Made by a program: the position numbers and the translations under genes. From assembly GCF_903853455.1 (NCBI RefSeq), contig NZ_CAINTR010000166.1, forward strand, positions 1 to 62,033: a stretch of 62,033 nucleotides of DNA, given 5' to 3'. This stretch comes from an uncultured Magnetospirillum sp. GTDB taxonomy: Bacteria > Pseudomonadota > Alphaproteobacteria > Rhodospirillales > Magnetospirillaceae. The first letter of the stretch is position 1. Every line of letters starts with the position of its first letter. This document shows positions 28,556 to 37,439 of the stretch, one piece after another. The notes under the pieces are model-generated. The model was not told where the DNA came from, did no database searches, and was given only the letters and a program-made list of their open reading frames with translations.

Positions 28556-29007
28556 ACCAGTTCCCCCACCCCTCCCAGGTCGCCCACGCCTCCCAAATCA
28601 CCCACGCCTCCCAGGTCGCACAACAGCCGCCACGCGGCCTCGTCCACCGGACAGACCGACAGCCGCGACTGGCGCACCAGGGCCAGATGCTCCAGCCGGG
28701 GGTCGCCCTTGACCTGGGCCAGGGTGACGGGAGTCTTCAGCGGCGCCAGCGCCTTGAAGTCCACCACCACCCACTTGCCCTCGGGATCGGTGGGGTCGGG
28801 ATAGGCTTCGCGCACCACCTCGACCACGCCGACGATGCGCTTCTCCTCCACCGAGTGGTAGAAGAAGGCGCGGTCGCCCACTTTCATGGCCTTCAGGTTG
28901 CCGGCGGCCTGATGGTTGCGCACCCCGTCCCAGTACTGGACGCCCTTCTTGACATGGTCGTCCCAGGACCAGGCCCCCGGCTCGGACTTGACCAGCCAAT
29001 GGGCCAT
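28552..29007 (-). CDS. EVE domain protein with C-terminal hexapeptide repeats
   Basis: A 151-residue EVE (PUA-like) protein, starting MAHWLVKSEPGAWSWDD, with GVRNHQAAGNLK and GDRAFFYHS. EVE domains bind modified bases in DNA or RNA. After the domain (residue ~130) the chain ends in three DLGGVG-type repeats encoded by an 18-base tandem repeat. The start overlaps the YciI stop by one base (TGATG) and the end overlaps the Rieske gene. Confidence 0.9.
   Translation of the reverse strand: MAHWLVKSEPGAWSWDDHVKKGVQYWDGVRNHQAAGNLKAMKVGDRAFFYHSVEEKRIVGVVEVVREAYPDPTDPEGKWVVVDFKALAPLKTPVTLAQVKGDPRLEHLALVRQSRLSVCPVDEAAWRLLCDLGGVGDLGGVGDLGGVGELV
28566..28620. repeat. 18-base coding minisatellite
   Basis: Three adjacent 18-base units based on CCTCCCAGGTCGCCCACG, in frame at the 3' end of the EVE gene, each encoding one DLGGVG-like hexapeptide. 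The last unit is slightly diverged. Confidence 0.8.
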
Positions 29008-29282
29008 CAAGGGAAGACCTTCTTGTAGGGCCAGACGGTGACGCTTTCGAACAGGCCGGCCTGGGCGTAGGGGTCGGCCGCCAGGAAGGCGTCCAACTCG
29101 GCGCGGTCGGTAAAATCCAGCACCAGCAGGCTGCCGACCATGCCTTGGCGGTCGTCGGTCTGGAGCGGGCCGCCGATGACCACCTTGCCGATGTTGGCGG
29201 TCATGTAGGCCAGATGGGCGGCACGGTTGTCGAGGCGGGTCTGAAGGTGACCGGGCTTGTCCTTGCAGTGGACGGCGAACAT
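29007..29282 (-). CDS. YciI-like protein
   Basis: A 91-residue ferredoxin-like-fold protein of the YciI family, starting MFAVHCKDKPG and containing AHLAYM, IGGPLQTD and a conserved late histidine-less tail FESVTVWPYKKVF. Members may be small dehydratases or hydrolases; the cellular function is not established. The start codon is the only ATG close to the conserved N-terminus; the much longer upstream frame is a shadow of the divergent DUF4337 gene. It is first in the operon with the EVE and Rieske genes. Confidence 0.85.
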   Translation of the reverse strand: MFAVHCKDKPGHLQTRLDNRAAHLAYMTANIGKVVIGGPLQTDDRQGMVGSLLVLDFTDRAELDAFLAADPYAQAGLFESVTVWPYKKVFP

Positions 29283-29345
29283 ACTCTGGCACTCCGATTG
29301 CTGATTGCGTCGAACCAAACCCACATTAGCCCTTGAAGGACTCCC

Positions 29346-29960
29346 ATGGAAGCGCATGAAGCCCACGAAACCATCCATGAGGCGGCGCATCACGGCCATC
29401 ATGATGAGCACCATGGCGGGCAGAATTCCAGTCCGATCAAGACCAGCCGCAATAAGAACATCGCCGTGCTGATCAGCGTGCTGGCCATGCTGCTGGCCAT
29501 CGTCGAGGCCGGCGGCAAATCGGCCCAGAACACGTCGCTGTCGGCCAATATCCACGCCAACGACCTGTGGGCGTTCTATCAGGCCAAGAGCATCCGCCAC
29601 ACCACCTTGCGCGCCAGCGCCGACATGCTGGAACTGACGGTGCCCGGCGAGGCCGCCGCCAAGAAGGTGGCCGAGTGGCGCGCCACCGCCCAGCGCTATG
29701 ACAGCGACCCCGAAAGCGGCGACGGCCGCAAGGAGCTGATGGCCCAGGCCAAGGCCGCCGAGGCCGACCGCGATCATGCGCTGTCGGCCTACCACCTGTT
29801 CGAATACGGCGCCGCCGCCTTGCAGATTTCTATCGTCCTATGCTCGGCGGCCGTGGTCACCGGCATGATCGCCCTGGCCATCGGCGCCGGCGGTCTGGGC
29901 GTGGTGGGCATCGCCTTCGCCCTGCTGGGATGGCTTGCCCCTACACTGATCCACTTGTAA
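29346..29960 (+). CDS. DUF4337 membrane protein with histidine-rich N-terminus
   Basis: A 204-residue inner-membrane protein. The first 25 residues carry about ten histidines (MEAHEAHETIHEAAHHGHHD), then a helix (about 38-55), a soluble helical loop and two C-terminal transmembrane segments (about 155-200). This matches the DUF4337 layout; no function is known. The histidines could bind metal. An AAGGA site precedes the ATG. The 3' end overlaps the convergent YdjM-like gene by 20 bases. Confidence 0.85.
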   Translation: MEAHEAHETIHEAAHHGHHDEHHGGQNSSPIKTSRNKNIAVLISVLAMLLAIVEAGGKSAQNTSLSANIHANDLWAFYQAKSIRHTTLRASADMLELTVPGEAAAKKVAEWRATAQRYDSDPESGDGRKELMAQAKAAEADRDHALSAYHLFEYGAAALQISIVLCSAAVVTGMIALAIGAGGLGVVGIAFALLGWLAPTLIHL

Positions 29961-30423
29961 CAAACCACCCCACCGCCGCCAGGAAGGCGAGGACCACCAG
30001 CAGTTCCATCGCCCCGCCGCTGGCGCAGAGCGGCAGCCGGAAGCGCCGCTTCAAGGGCCACAGCAGCGGCACTCCGGCGGGGGTGAGGGCGTCGGCGGCG
30101 AGATGGGAGAGATAGCCCACCACCAGCGGCTCGGCCAGCCGGGCGACCACGGTGCTGGGGTGAATCGCCTGGACCAGCGCCAGCCCGCCCACCACCGCCA
30201 GCAGCGAATGGGTCAGGCCGCGATGGCCGATCAGCTTGGACAGCGGCTTGGACACCACCCACAACCGCCGGCCCAGCCAGGACGAGGGGTGGTCGATGTC
30301 GGGCAGCAACGAGCCCGCCATGGCGGCCCCCACCGCCAGGGCGTCGCCGGACACCATCCCGCCCAGCCGCGCCGCCGCCACCCAGGCGCCGGCGCCGACC
30401 AGGACATGCGATACCACCATCAT
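29941..30423 (-). CDS. YdjM/DUF457-like membrane-bound metal-dependent hydrolase
   Basis: A 160-residue, four-helix membrane protein with the family histidine/aspartate motifs DIDHPSS (about residue 41) and GHRGLTHS (about residue 66) and HLAADALTPAG. YdjM/LexA-regulated relatives are annotated as metal-dependent hydrolases acting at the membrane. The start at MMVVSHVL was chosen because a GGGGGAA site precedes it; the upstream extension is not conserved in character. It is divergent from the bacteriohemerythrin gene. Confidence 0.8.
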   Translation of the reverse strand: MMVVSHVLVGAGAWVAAARLGGMVSGDALAVGAAMAGSLLPDIDHPSSWLGRRLWVVSKPLSKLIGHRGLTHSLLAVVGGLALVQAIHPSTVVARLAEPLVVGYLSHLAADALTPAGVPLLWPLKRRFRLPLCASGGAMELLVVLAFLAAVGWFVTSGSV

Positions 30424-30476
30424 CCGTATTTCCCCCAGGGCCAAACCTCGGGTACAGTCTCCGGCGGAGGAGAGCG

Positions 30477-30890
30477 ATGTCAATCGTCTGGGATGAGACG
30501 CTCGCGATCGGGGACGCCGCCATCGACGCCGACCATCGGCGCATGATGGCGTTGATCGCCACGCTGGAAGCCGCCGCCGCCGGTCCGGTCGACTGTGCCG
30601 CCGTCGGCGGCACGCTGGCCGAACTGGTCCAACTGACCACCGACCACTTCGCCCGCGAGGAGGCGTTGCAGGTGAAGGTCGGCTTTCCCGACCGGGAGGC
30701 CCACCGCACCAGCCATGTGATGCTGTTGAACCGGCTCGAAGCCGTCATGACCCATTATGCCGATGGCTGTGACGAGGTCCGCGCCGGCATCGTGCGCACC
30801 CTGGGCGATTCGCTCGCCACTTGGCTGGTGACCCACATCGCCAACAACGACATGGAATTCAAGCCCTACATGGCGGAAACGCCGGGCTGA
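30477..30890 (+). CDS. Bacteriohemerythrin
   Basis: A 137-residue single-domain hemerythrin with a complete di-iron ligand set: histidine in DADHRRM, HxxxE in DHFAREE, HxxxH in AHRTSH and the last histidine/aspartate pair in HIANND. Such proteins bind or deliver oxygen and several magnetotactic alphaproteobacteria have many of them. GGAGGAGAG lies just before the ATG. It is a stand-alone gene, convergent with the ParA gene. Confidence 0.93.
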   Translation: MSIVWDETLAIGDAAIDADHRRMMALIATLEAAAAGPVDCAAVGGTLAELVQLTTDHFAREEALQVKVGFPDREAHRTSHVMLLNRLEAVMTHYADGCDEVRAGIVRTLGDSLATWLVTHIANNDMEFKPYMAETPG

Positions 30891-30920
30891 CAGGACCGGA
30901 AATTCTTGCGGTCTATCCGA

Positions 30921-31541
30921 TCATTTCCCCAACAAATCCAGCAGCGGCAGCCATTCGGCGGCGTAGGAGCGCGAGCGGCGGTCGGCGGCTTCCAGGACCG
31001 TCGATCCTTGGGCCGCCATGGTGGGGTAAATCTGGCTGTCGCGTAGCCGGGCCACCACCGGAAAGCCCAGGCCGCCGAAGAAACCGTCGAGATGGTCGCT
31101 GGTCCGGGTGCCCGGCCGCAGGCGGTTGCCGACCACCGCCACCACCCGCTTGTTCTTGCGCACCGCCTTGACCTTGGCGAGCCTTTCCAGGAAATGGGCG
31201 GTGGCGTCCTCGTCGAAGGCGCCGGGCAGCACCGGCACCACCACGATGTCGCTGATGTCGATCAGGTCTTCCACGTCCTTGTGGTGCATGGCGGCGGGGG
31301 CGTCGATGACCAGCCGGTCCAACCCTTTGGGAGAGGCGCCCACATCCTTGGACCAGTCGAGGCCGAGAATGGCGGGCAGGGCCTCGGAGCGCCGCCGCAG
31401 CCAGTTGAGGCTGGAGCGTTGCCGGTCGCAATCGCCGATGGCGGTGACGAGGCCGTTGCCGGCGAAGGCGGCGGCGATATGGGTGGCCAGCGTGGTCTTG
31501 CCGCAACCGCCCTTGATGTTCCCCACCAGCACCGTCCGCAT
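30921..31541 (-). CDS. ParA/MinD-family ATPase (orphan)
   Basis: A 206-residue deviant Walker ATPase: KGGCGKTT near residue 10 (both signature lysines), DCDRQRSS, and DAPAAMHH as the switch II region. Such proteins position plasmids, chromosomes, chemoreceptor arrays or other cargo on a membrane or nucleoid. No ParB, parS-like repeats or cargo gene is adjacent, so its cargo is unknown; McdA/ParC-like roles are possible. The N-terminus MRTVLVGNIKGG is the natural start. Confidence 0.88.
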   Translation of the reverse strand: MRTVLVGNIKGGCGKTTLATHIAAAFAGNGLVTAIGDCDRQRSSLNWLRRRSEALPAILGLDWSKDVGASPKGLDRLVIDAPAAMHHKDVEDLIDISDIVVVPVLPGAFDEDATAHFLERLAKVKAVRKNKRVVAVVGNRLRPGTRTSDHLDGFFGGLGFPVVARLRDSQIYPTMAAQGSTVLEAADRRSRSYAAEWLPLLDLLGK

Positions 31542-31655
31542 CCCGCCCTCCCCCTGCTTTCAGGCCGCAGATGCTATCATACCGCTATGGTGATGATGAA
31601 ATGACATTCCCGGTGACGCCGGGCCAAAGCCCGAGGCCTGGTTGGAGCGCGGCGA

Positions 31656-32120
31656 CTAGGCCGCCCGGCTGGCGGGGGATTCGGTCAGCAGGGCGTAAAG
31701 CGCGTCGGCGTTGTCGGTGCCGCGCAGCTTTTCGCAGACGCCCTTGTCGCGCAGCAGGCGCGACACCCGGGCCAGGGCCTTGAGGTGATCGGCGCCGGCC
31801 GATTCGGGCGCCAACAGCAGGAAGATCAGGTCGACCGGCTGTTCGTCGATGGATTCGAAATGGATGGGGCGCTCCAGCCGGGCGAACAGGCCGTAGAGCC
31901 GGTCCAGGCTGGGCAGTTTGCCGTGGGGAATGGCGATGCCGTTGCCGACGCCGGTGGTGCCCAGGCGCTCGCGCTCCAGCAGCACGTCGAAGATGGCCCG
32001 TTCGTGCAGGCCGGTGATCTCGGCCGCGCGCCGCGCCAGATCCTGCAACGCCTGCTTCTTGGAGGTGGCGCGCAAATTGGGAATGACGGCCGCGGGGCTG
32101 ATCAGGTCGGTGATTTCCAT
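31656..32120 (-). CDS. ptsN: Nitrogen-regulatory PTS protein IIA (PtsN)
   Basis: A 154-residue EIIA-Ntr protein. The phosphorylated histidine is in GIAIPHGK (about residue 66), and FLLLAPES and the helical C-terminus match the family. It is phosphorylated by NPr and regulates nitrogen, potassium and other responses. It is the last gene of the kdsD-lpt-rpoN block. The hpf/raiA gene usually found between rpoN and ptsN is not there. Confidence 0.94.
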   Translation of the reverse strand: MEITDLISPAAVIPNLRATSKKQALQDLARRAAEITGLHERAIFDVLLERERLGTTGVGNGIAIPHGKLPSLDRLYGLFARLERPIHFESIDEQPVDLIFLLLAPESAGADHLKALARVSRLLRDKGVCEKLRGTDNADALYALLTESPASRAA

Positions 32121-32268
32121 CGATCCACCTAGTCTTGCGGACGCCAGGGTCCGCGGGTTCCCTTACCTTGGTCCGGGACAAGACGACATCGTTGCGCCAT
32201 CCCGTCCGATCCTCGGGGAAGGGCCGGAAAATAGGTCCGCCCCGTTCCCGAGTCAAGCTTGACGAGAG

Positions 32269-33780
32269 TCACATCCCAAGCGCCTTTTCACGCCGCCGTT
32301 GAACCGACGACGCGATGTTCATAGCCTCGCGGTATTTTGCCACTGTTCGCCGGGCGATGTCGATGCCGTCGGCTTTCAGCGCCACCACAATCTGGTCGTC
32401 GGACAGCACGGTCTTGCCCTCGGAATCGATCATGGCCTTGATCCGATGGCGCACCGACTCGGCGGAATGGGCGTCGCCGCCATCGGCGGAACTGATGGAC
32501 TGGGTGAAGAAGTATTTGAGCTCGTAGATGCCGCGCGGGGTGGCGATGTACTTGTTCGAGGTGACGCGGCTGACCGTGCTTTCATGCATGGAGATGGCGG
32601 TGGCGATGTCGCGCAGCACCAGCGGCCGCAGATGCTGGACGCCCAGGCGGAAGAAGGCGTCTTGCTGGCGCACCAGCTCGGTGGCGACCTTGAGGATGGT
32701 GGTGGCGCGCTGGTGCAGCGACTTCACCAGCCAGTTGGCCGACTGGAAGCGCTCGCTGATATAGGTCTTGTCGTCCTTGTTGCGCGCTCCGGCGGCGACC
32801 TTGGAGTAGTAGCGGGCGTTGACCAGGACGCGCGGCAGGGTGTCGGAGTTCAACTCCACCAGCCAGGAGCCGTCCTGGGCGCGGCGCATCAGCACGTCCG
32901 GGGTGATGGGCTGGGCGACCACATGGTCGAAGCGCAGCGCCGGCTTGGGGTCCAGCGCCTTGATTTCGCCGATCATCTCGGATAGGTCCTCGGCATCGAC
33001 GCCGCAGACCCGCATCAGGCCGGGCAGGTCGCGCTTGGCCAGCAGCTCCAGATTGTCCAGCATGGCCTGCATGGCGGGGTCGAGGCGGTTGCGCTCGGCC
33101 AGTTGCAGCCCCAGGCATTCCCGCAGCGAGCGGGCGAACACGCCCACCGGGTCGAACCCCTGAACCTGCTTGAGGACCCGTTCCACCCGCTCGACGGGAC
33201 AGCCCAGCTTTTCCGCCAGCTCGCCCAGATCGCCGATCAGGTAGCCGGATTCGTCCAGCATCTCGATCAGGTGCAGGCCGATGAGGCGGTCGGCGGGGAC
33301 GGCCATGTCCACGTTCAACTGGGCGACCAGATGATCCCGCAGCGAGATGTCGCCGGCGACCATCTGCTCCAGGCTGGAGTCGGAATCGTCGAAGCTGTGA
33401 CTGCCGCCGCCCTTGCTCGACCATTGGCCGAAGGCCTCGCCATCGACCGAGTCGGCGGCGCTGTCGTTGTTGAAGGTGTTGTCGTAGTCCACGTCGAAGC
33501 CGTCCTCGGCCGAACTGGCGGTCATGCCGTCCAGCATGGGCGTCTCGGGCGGAGCGGAATCCAGCACCGGCAGGTCGGCGGCGTCGGCCTTGGGCTCGGT
33601 CCGCTCGATGGGGCGGTCGGTGTCTTCTCGCTCCAGCAGCGGATTGCGCTCCAGCTCCTGGTCGATGAAGGTGGCGAGTTCGAAGTTGGACAGCTGCAAC
33701 AGCTTGATCGCCTGCTGCAACTGCGGCGTCATCACCAGAGACTGCGTCTGGCGGAGATCCAACCGGGGGCCGATTGCCAT
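32269..33780 (-). CDS. rpoN: RNA polymerase sigma-54 factor
   Basis: A 503-residue sigma-54. The glutamine/leucine-rich activator-interacting region I (QTQSLVMTPQLQQAIKLLQL) begins at residue ~11, an acidic region II spans ~55-135, then the core-binding and helix-turn-helix regions follow, ending in the RpoN box ARRTVAKYRE about 20 residues from the C-terminus. It follows lptB by 11 bases in a conserved order and is likely cotranscribed with it. Confidence 0.97.
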   Translation of the reverse strand: MAIGPRLDLRQTQSLVMTPQLQQAIKLLQLSNFELATFIDQELERNPLLEREDTDRPIERTEPKADAADLPVLDSAPPETPMLDGMTASSAEDGFDVDYDNTFNNDSAADSVDGEAFGQWSSKGGGSHSFDDSDSSLEQMVAGDISLRDHLVAQLNVDMAVPADRLIGLHLIEMLDESGYLIGDLGELAEKLGCPVERVERVLKQVQGFDPVGVFARSLRECLGLQLAERNRLDPAMQAMLDNLELLAKRDLPGLMRVCGVDAEDLSEMIGEIKALDPKPALRFDHVVAQPITPDVLMRRAQDGSWLVELNSDTLPRVLVNARYYSKVAAGARNKDDKTYISERFQSANWLVKSLHQRATTILKVATELVRQQDAFFRLGVQHLRPLVLRDIATAISMHESTVSRVTSNKYIATPRGIYELKYFFTQSISSADGGDAHSAESVRHRIKAMIDSEGKTVLSDDQIVVALKADGIDIARRTVAKYREAMNIASSVQRRREKALGM

Positions 33781-33791
33781 GGCGGGGGCTT

Positions 33792-34586
33792 TTACAGGCT
33801 GAACCGTTCGCCGAGATAGACCCGCCGCACCCCTTCATGGGCGACGATCTCGGCCGGACGACCTTCCATCAGGACGGCGCCGTCGTGCAGGATATAGGCG
33901 CGGTCGATGATTTCCAGGGTCTCTCGCACGTTGTGGTCGGTGATCAGGACGCCGATGCCGCGATCCTTGAGATGGGCCACCAAGTCGCGGATGTCGGACA
34001 CGGCGATGGGATCGATGCCGGCCAGCGGTTCGTCCAGCAGGATGAAATGGGGACGACACGCCAGGGCGCGGGCGATCTCGACGCGGCGGCGCTCGCCGCC
34101 GGACAGCGCCATGGCCGGAGCGCGGCGCAAATGGCTGATGGAGAACTCGGCCATCAGGCTTTCCAGATCGTGTTCGCGGCGCTCGCGGTCGGGCTCGACC
34201 ACTTCCAGCACCGCCAGGATGTTGCCCTCCACCGATAGACCGCGAAAGATCGACGCTTCCTGGGGCAGGTAGCCGATGCCGAGGCGGGCGCGGCGGTACA
34301 TGGGCAGGGCGGTGATCTCGTGGCCGTCCAGCAGGATGTCGCCCTCGTCGGGATTGATCAGGCCGGTGATGCAGTAGAAACAGGTGGTCTTGCCAGCGCC
34401 GTTGGGACCCAGCAGCCCCACCGCCTCGCCGCGCTGCACCGAGATGGAGACGCCGCGCAGCACCGGACGCTTCTTGAAGCGCTTGCCGATGTTGCGCGCC
34501 ACCAGACCGGGATTGTCGGCCACCAGGCGCGGCGTGGGCCGGCCATGCTCGGCGGATGGTGGCGGTGCGTGCATCACAGGCTTCAT
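33792..34586 (-). CDS. lptB: LPS export ABC transporter ATP-binding protein LptB
   Basis: A 264-residue ATPase that powers the LptB2FGC machine extracting LPS from the inner membrane. Walker A is GPNGAGKTT near residue 60, the signature LSGGERRR, Walker [10 protein letters not shown] and H-loop ITDHN. A ~25-residue N-terminal extension precedes the conserved start. ATGA overlap with lptA shows coupling. Confidence 0.96.
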   Translation of the reverse strand: MKPVMHAPPPSAEHGRPTPRLVADNPGLVARNIGKRFKKRPVLRGVSISVQRGEAVGLLGPNGAGKTTCFYCITGLINPDEGDILLDGHEITALPMYRRARLGIGYLPQEASIFRGLSVEGNILAVLEVVEPDRERREHDLESLMAEFSISHLRRAPAMALSGGERRRVEIARALACRPHFILLDEPLAGIDPIAVSDIRDLVAHLKDRGIGVLITDHNVRETLEIIDRAYILHDGAVLMEGRPAEIVAHEGVRRVYLGERFSL

Positions 34587-35596
34587 TTTCCCCCATCCGT
34601 CTTGGCGTCGGGCACGCTGCCCGAGAAGCTGGCCCGGCCCTTGTCGCCGGCATCGCCCTTCTCGCCCTTTTTCTGGGGAACGAAGAGTCCCTGCACCCGT
34701 TTGCCGGTGTCGTCGCTGCCGGGAGTGCCGGCGAACAGCTTGCTGACCCCGGTGTTCAAATTCACGTGAGCCCAGCCGCCGTCGAGCTGATTGCCGCCCT
34801 CCCGGGTGATCTTAACCGAACCGGAGACGGTGGCGATACCGGTTTCGACGTCGTAGTCGCCGCGGTCGCCGGTGATGGTCTCGGTGGCGGTGATCAGCAC
34901 CACATGGCCGTAGGCGTCGGCGCGCTGGAGTTCCAGGCCGTTGTCGCCGTCGCCTTTCGCGCCGGGCTTGGCCCCGGGTTTGGCGGGGGCGGCGGGGGGA
35001 GGCGGGCTGGAGGGTTTGGCGGCGGCGGTTCCCGGCTTGCCCTTGGCCGCGTTGGGGTCCTTGTCCTTGAAATGGGCGGTCAGGATGTCGCCCTTCAGGG
35101 TCTTGGTGTCCTGGATGGCGACGGCGTCGCCGCGCAGCACCGCCATGCGCTTGAGCTCCCAGTATTCCAGCGTGTCGGTGGCCTGGAAGCTGTCGGTGGG
35201 CGTCACCAGCTTGGCCGGCGCCCCCTTCAACACGAACACCGCCTTGTCCAGGTCGTAGATGGCCTTGTCGCCGGTGGCGGTGTCGGTGGGCGAGCGGATC
35301 ACCACATGGCCGTCGGCGTCCAGGCGCCAGATCTCGTCGCCCTTGGCGCCCTTGCGGTAATGGGCGGTCAGCACGTCGGCGTCCACGGTCATGTCGCCGC
35401 GGATGGCGTGGGCGTTGCCGCGCGCGATCACCCGCAATTCCTCGGAATACCATTCGATGCCGTTGTCGGAATAGACCTGGATCTGCTGGTCTCCCGACTT
35501 GCTCATCTCGAAGCCTTGGGCGGCGGCGGTATCGGCCAGCCCCAGAACTCCCAGCAGAGCGAAAAGAAGGCCCGGCAGCGTGGTGGTCGGCTTCAT
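34583..35596 (-). CDS. lptA: LPS transport periplasmic protein LptA
   Basis: A 337-residue OstA/LptA-like protein with a signal peptide ([17 protein letters not shown]) and beta-jellyroll repeats that form the periplasmic LPS bridge. It is longer than E. coli LptA (185): a Pro/Ala/Lys-rich linker (about residues 190-225; [13 protein letters not shown]) separates two OstA-like parts. It overlaps both lptC and lptB by ATGA, placing it in the export operon. Confidence 0.9.
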   Translation of the reverse strand: MKPTTTLPGLLFALLGVLGLADTAAAQGFEMSKSGDQQIQVYSDNGIEWYSEELRVIARGNAHAIRGDMTVDADVLTAHYRKGAKGDEIWRLDADGHVVIRSPTDTATGDKAIYDLDKAVFVLKGAPAKLVTPTDSFQATDTLEYWELKRMAVLRGDAVAIQDTKTLKGDILTAHFKDKDPNAAKGKPGTAAAKPSSPPPPAAPAKPGAKPGAKGDGDNGLELQRADAYGHVVLITATETITGDRGDYDVETGIATVSGSVKITREGGNQLDGGWAHVNLNTGVSKLFAGTPGSDDTGKRVQGLFVPQKKGEKGDAGDKGRASFSGSVPDAKTDGGK

Positions 35597-36282
35597 CGGC
35601 TTTTGGCTCCCTTGCCCTGGCCCTTGGGCGAGGCTCCCCGTAGCGACAGGTGAGCCTTGCCGGTGAAGATGATCTCTTTACCCATGCCCGCCAAGGCGAA
35701 GCCCATGGACTCGATGCGGCCCTGCGGCCCGAAGCCTTCGACCGGGTCGGTTCCGAGGGCGGAATTGTGGGCGAGGTCGATGGTGGCGGTGGGGGTGTGA
35801 AGTTCGTAGCCCGAATCGTGGAACAGGTTGACGCCGCCCGACAGGTCGAGGGTCTTGGCCGCTTGATGATACAGCCCGGTGGCGCCGTCGACCACGATGT
35901 TGGCCCCCGAGGTCGAGGTGAAGTCGGCCTTGGGGGCTTGCAGGTGGATCAGGTCGGAATTGCCCGGCTCTTGAACGGCCTGCTCCGAGGTCACCGCGAA
36001 CGGGCGGTTGGACTCGTCCAGGCCGAAATAGCGCGCGTTCTGCATGGCCAGCGACTCGACCGCCTTGGACGACAGTTTGGCGAAGCCGATCTGGAAGCGC
36101 TTGTCGTCGAAGGCCAGTTTCGGCCACACCACCACCAGCCCCAACAGCAGCGCCGCCATGCTGGGCAGCAGGACCTTCATGATGCCGACGAAGCGGGAAT
36201 AGCGCGCGAACGGCCCGGTCTGCGGCGCGTGCAGGCGCCGCCTGATCGGCGCGACCTCGTTCGCTGCGGCCGGCGGCTTCAT
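35593..36282 (-). CDS. lptC: LPS export protein LptC
   Basis: A 229-residue bitopic protein with a transmembrane helix (about residues 35-52; LLPSMAALLLGLVVVW) and a periplasmic beta-jellyroll that receives LPS from LptBFG. The start at MKPPAAANE lies 4 bases past the kdsD stop; the upstream extension to 36321 would overlap kdsD and is not favoured. It overlaps lptA by ATGA. Confidence 0.9.
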   Translation of the reverse strand: MKPPAAANEVAPIRRRLHAPQTGPFARYSRFVGIMKVLLPSMAALLLGLVVVWPKLAFDDKRFQIGFAKLSSKAVESLAMQNARYFGLDESNRPFAVTSEQAVQEPGNSDLIHLQAPKADFTSTSGANIVVDGATGLYHQAAKTLDLSGGVNLFHDSGYELHTPTATIDLAHNSALGTDPVEGFGPQGRIESMGFALAGMGKEIIFTGKAHLSLRGASPKGQGKGAKSR

Positions 36283-36286
36283 GATC

Positions 36287-37252
36287 TCAGGCCACTCCCG
36301 CCCGCAGGCAGTCGTGGACATGCAGGGCGCCCACCGGGCGGCCGTGGTCGTCGACGACGAACAGGCTGGTGATGGCCTTGGTGTTCATGATCCGCAAGGC
36401 CTCGGCCGCCAGCAGGTTGGGGCCGACCGTCTTCGGTCCCCGGGTCATGGCGTCGGCGGCCGACAGGCTCAGCAGGTCGGGGCGCATGTGGCGGCGCAGG
36501 TCGCCATCGGTGACGATGCCGGCCAGGCTGCCGTCGGTGGCGACGACGCCGGCGCAGCCCAGGCTCTTGGCGGTCATCACCAGCAGCACCTCGGCCATGG
36601 GGGTGTCGGGTTTGACCAGCGGCAACTGGTCGGCGCCGTGCATCAGGTCGGCGACCTTGAGCAGGCGCCGCCCCAACTGGCCGCCGGGATGGAAGACCTT
36701 GAAGTCGGCGGCGGAAAAGCCCTTGCGCTCCAGCAGGGTCACCGCCAGGGCGTCACCCAGGGCCAGCATCATGGTGGTGGAGGTGGTCGGCGCCAGCCCC
36801 ATGGGACAGGCCTCGGGAATGGGCGGCAACACCAGGGCCACGTCGGCGGCGGTGGCGAGCGTGCTGCCGGCCCGCGCCGTGATGCCGATCAGCGGGATGT
36901 CGAAGCGCCGCGTATAGGCGAGGATGTCGCCCAGCTCCGGCGTTTCGCCCGAATTGGACAGCGCCACCACCGCGTCGTCGCCGGTCACCATGCCGAGGTC
37001 GCCGTGGCTGGCCTCGGCCGGGTGGATGTAAAAGGCGGTGCGGCCGGTGGACGCCATGGTGGCGGCGATCTTGCGGGCGATGTGGCCGCTTTTGCCCATG
37101 CCGGTGACGGCAACGCGGCCCTTGGCCGCCTCCAGCAGCGCGACCGCCTTGAGGAACTCGGCGCCAAGGCCGGCGGCGAGCGCTCCCAGGGCCTCGGCCT
37201 CGGTGGCAAGCACCCGGCGGGCGGTGGCGATGTCGTCGGCGGCTGAGGTCAT
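36287..37252 (-). CDS. kdsD: Arabinose-5-phosphate isomerase KdsD
   Basis: A 321-residue enzyme that makes arabinose 5-phosphate, the first precursor of Kdo. An N-terminal SIS sugar-isomerase domain (GMGKSGHIARKIAATMASTG near residue 50, HPAEASHGD, SNSGETPE) is followed by two CBS domains (about 205-320). It leads the kdsD-lptCAB-rpoN-ptsN block, so Kdo supply and LPS export are cotranscribed. It is divergent from tetR. Confidence 0.96.
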   Translation of the reverse strand: MTSAADDIATARRVLATEAEALGALAAGLGAEFLKAVALLEAAKGRVAVTGMGKSGHIARKIAATMASTGRTAFYIHPAEASHGDLGMVTGDDAVVALSNSGETPELGDILAYTRRFDIPLIGITARAGSTLATAADVALVLPPIPEACPMGLAPTTSTTMMLALGDALAVTLLERKGFSAADFKVFHPGGQLGRRLLKVADLMHGADQLPLVKPDTPMAEVLLVMTAKSLGCAGVVATDGSLAGIVTDGDLRRHMRPDLLSLSAADAMTRGPKTVGPNLLAAEALRIMNTKAITSLFVVDDHGRPVGALHVHDCLRAGVA

Positions 37253-37392
37253 GGGCGGTCCGTGTCTGATCCGTGTTCCACCGGCGCGGCGGAGCCCCTA
37301 ACTATACGAAACCGGGATTGGACGGAAAGGCAAAAGGACGCGCTCTGGTCCGTTTCCTGCATAAATGGCGGGAAAGCGAAATCTTCCGTTCC

Positions 37393-37418
37393 AAAACTAA
37401 ACTAGCTGGTTTAGTTTT
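37393..37418. promoter_or_regulatory. Palindromic TetR-type operator
   Basis: Perfect 10-bp inverted repeat, AAAACTAAAC and GTTTAGTTTT with a 6-base spacer, 21 bases upstream of the tetR start and 141 bases from the divergent kdsD start. The AT-rich arms stand out from the GC-rich surroundings. It is most simply the autoregulatory site of the adjacent repressor. Confidence 0.75.
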
Positions 37419-37439
37419 TCCCAATCAAGTGGAGGAAGC

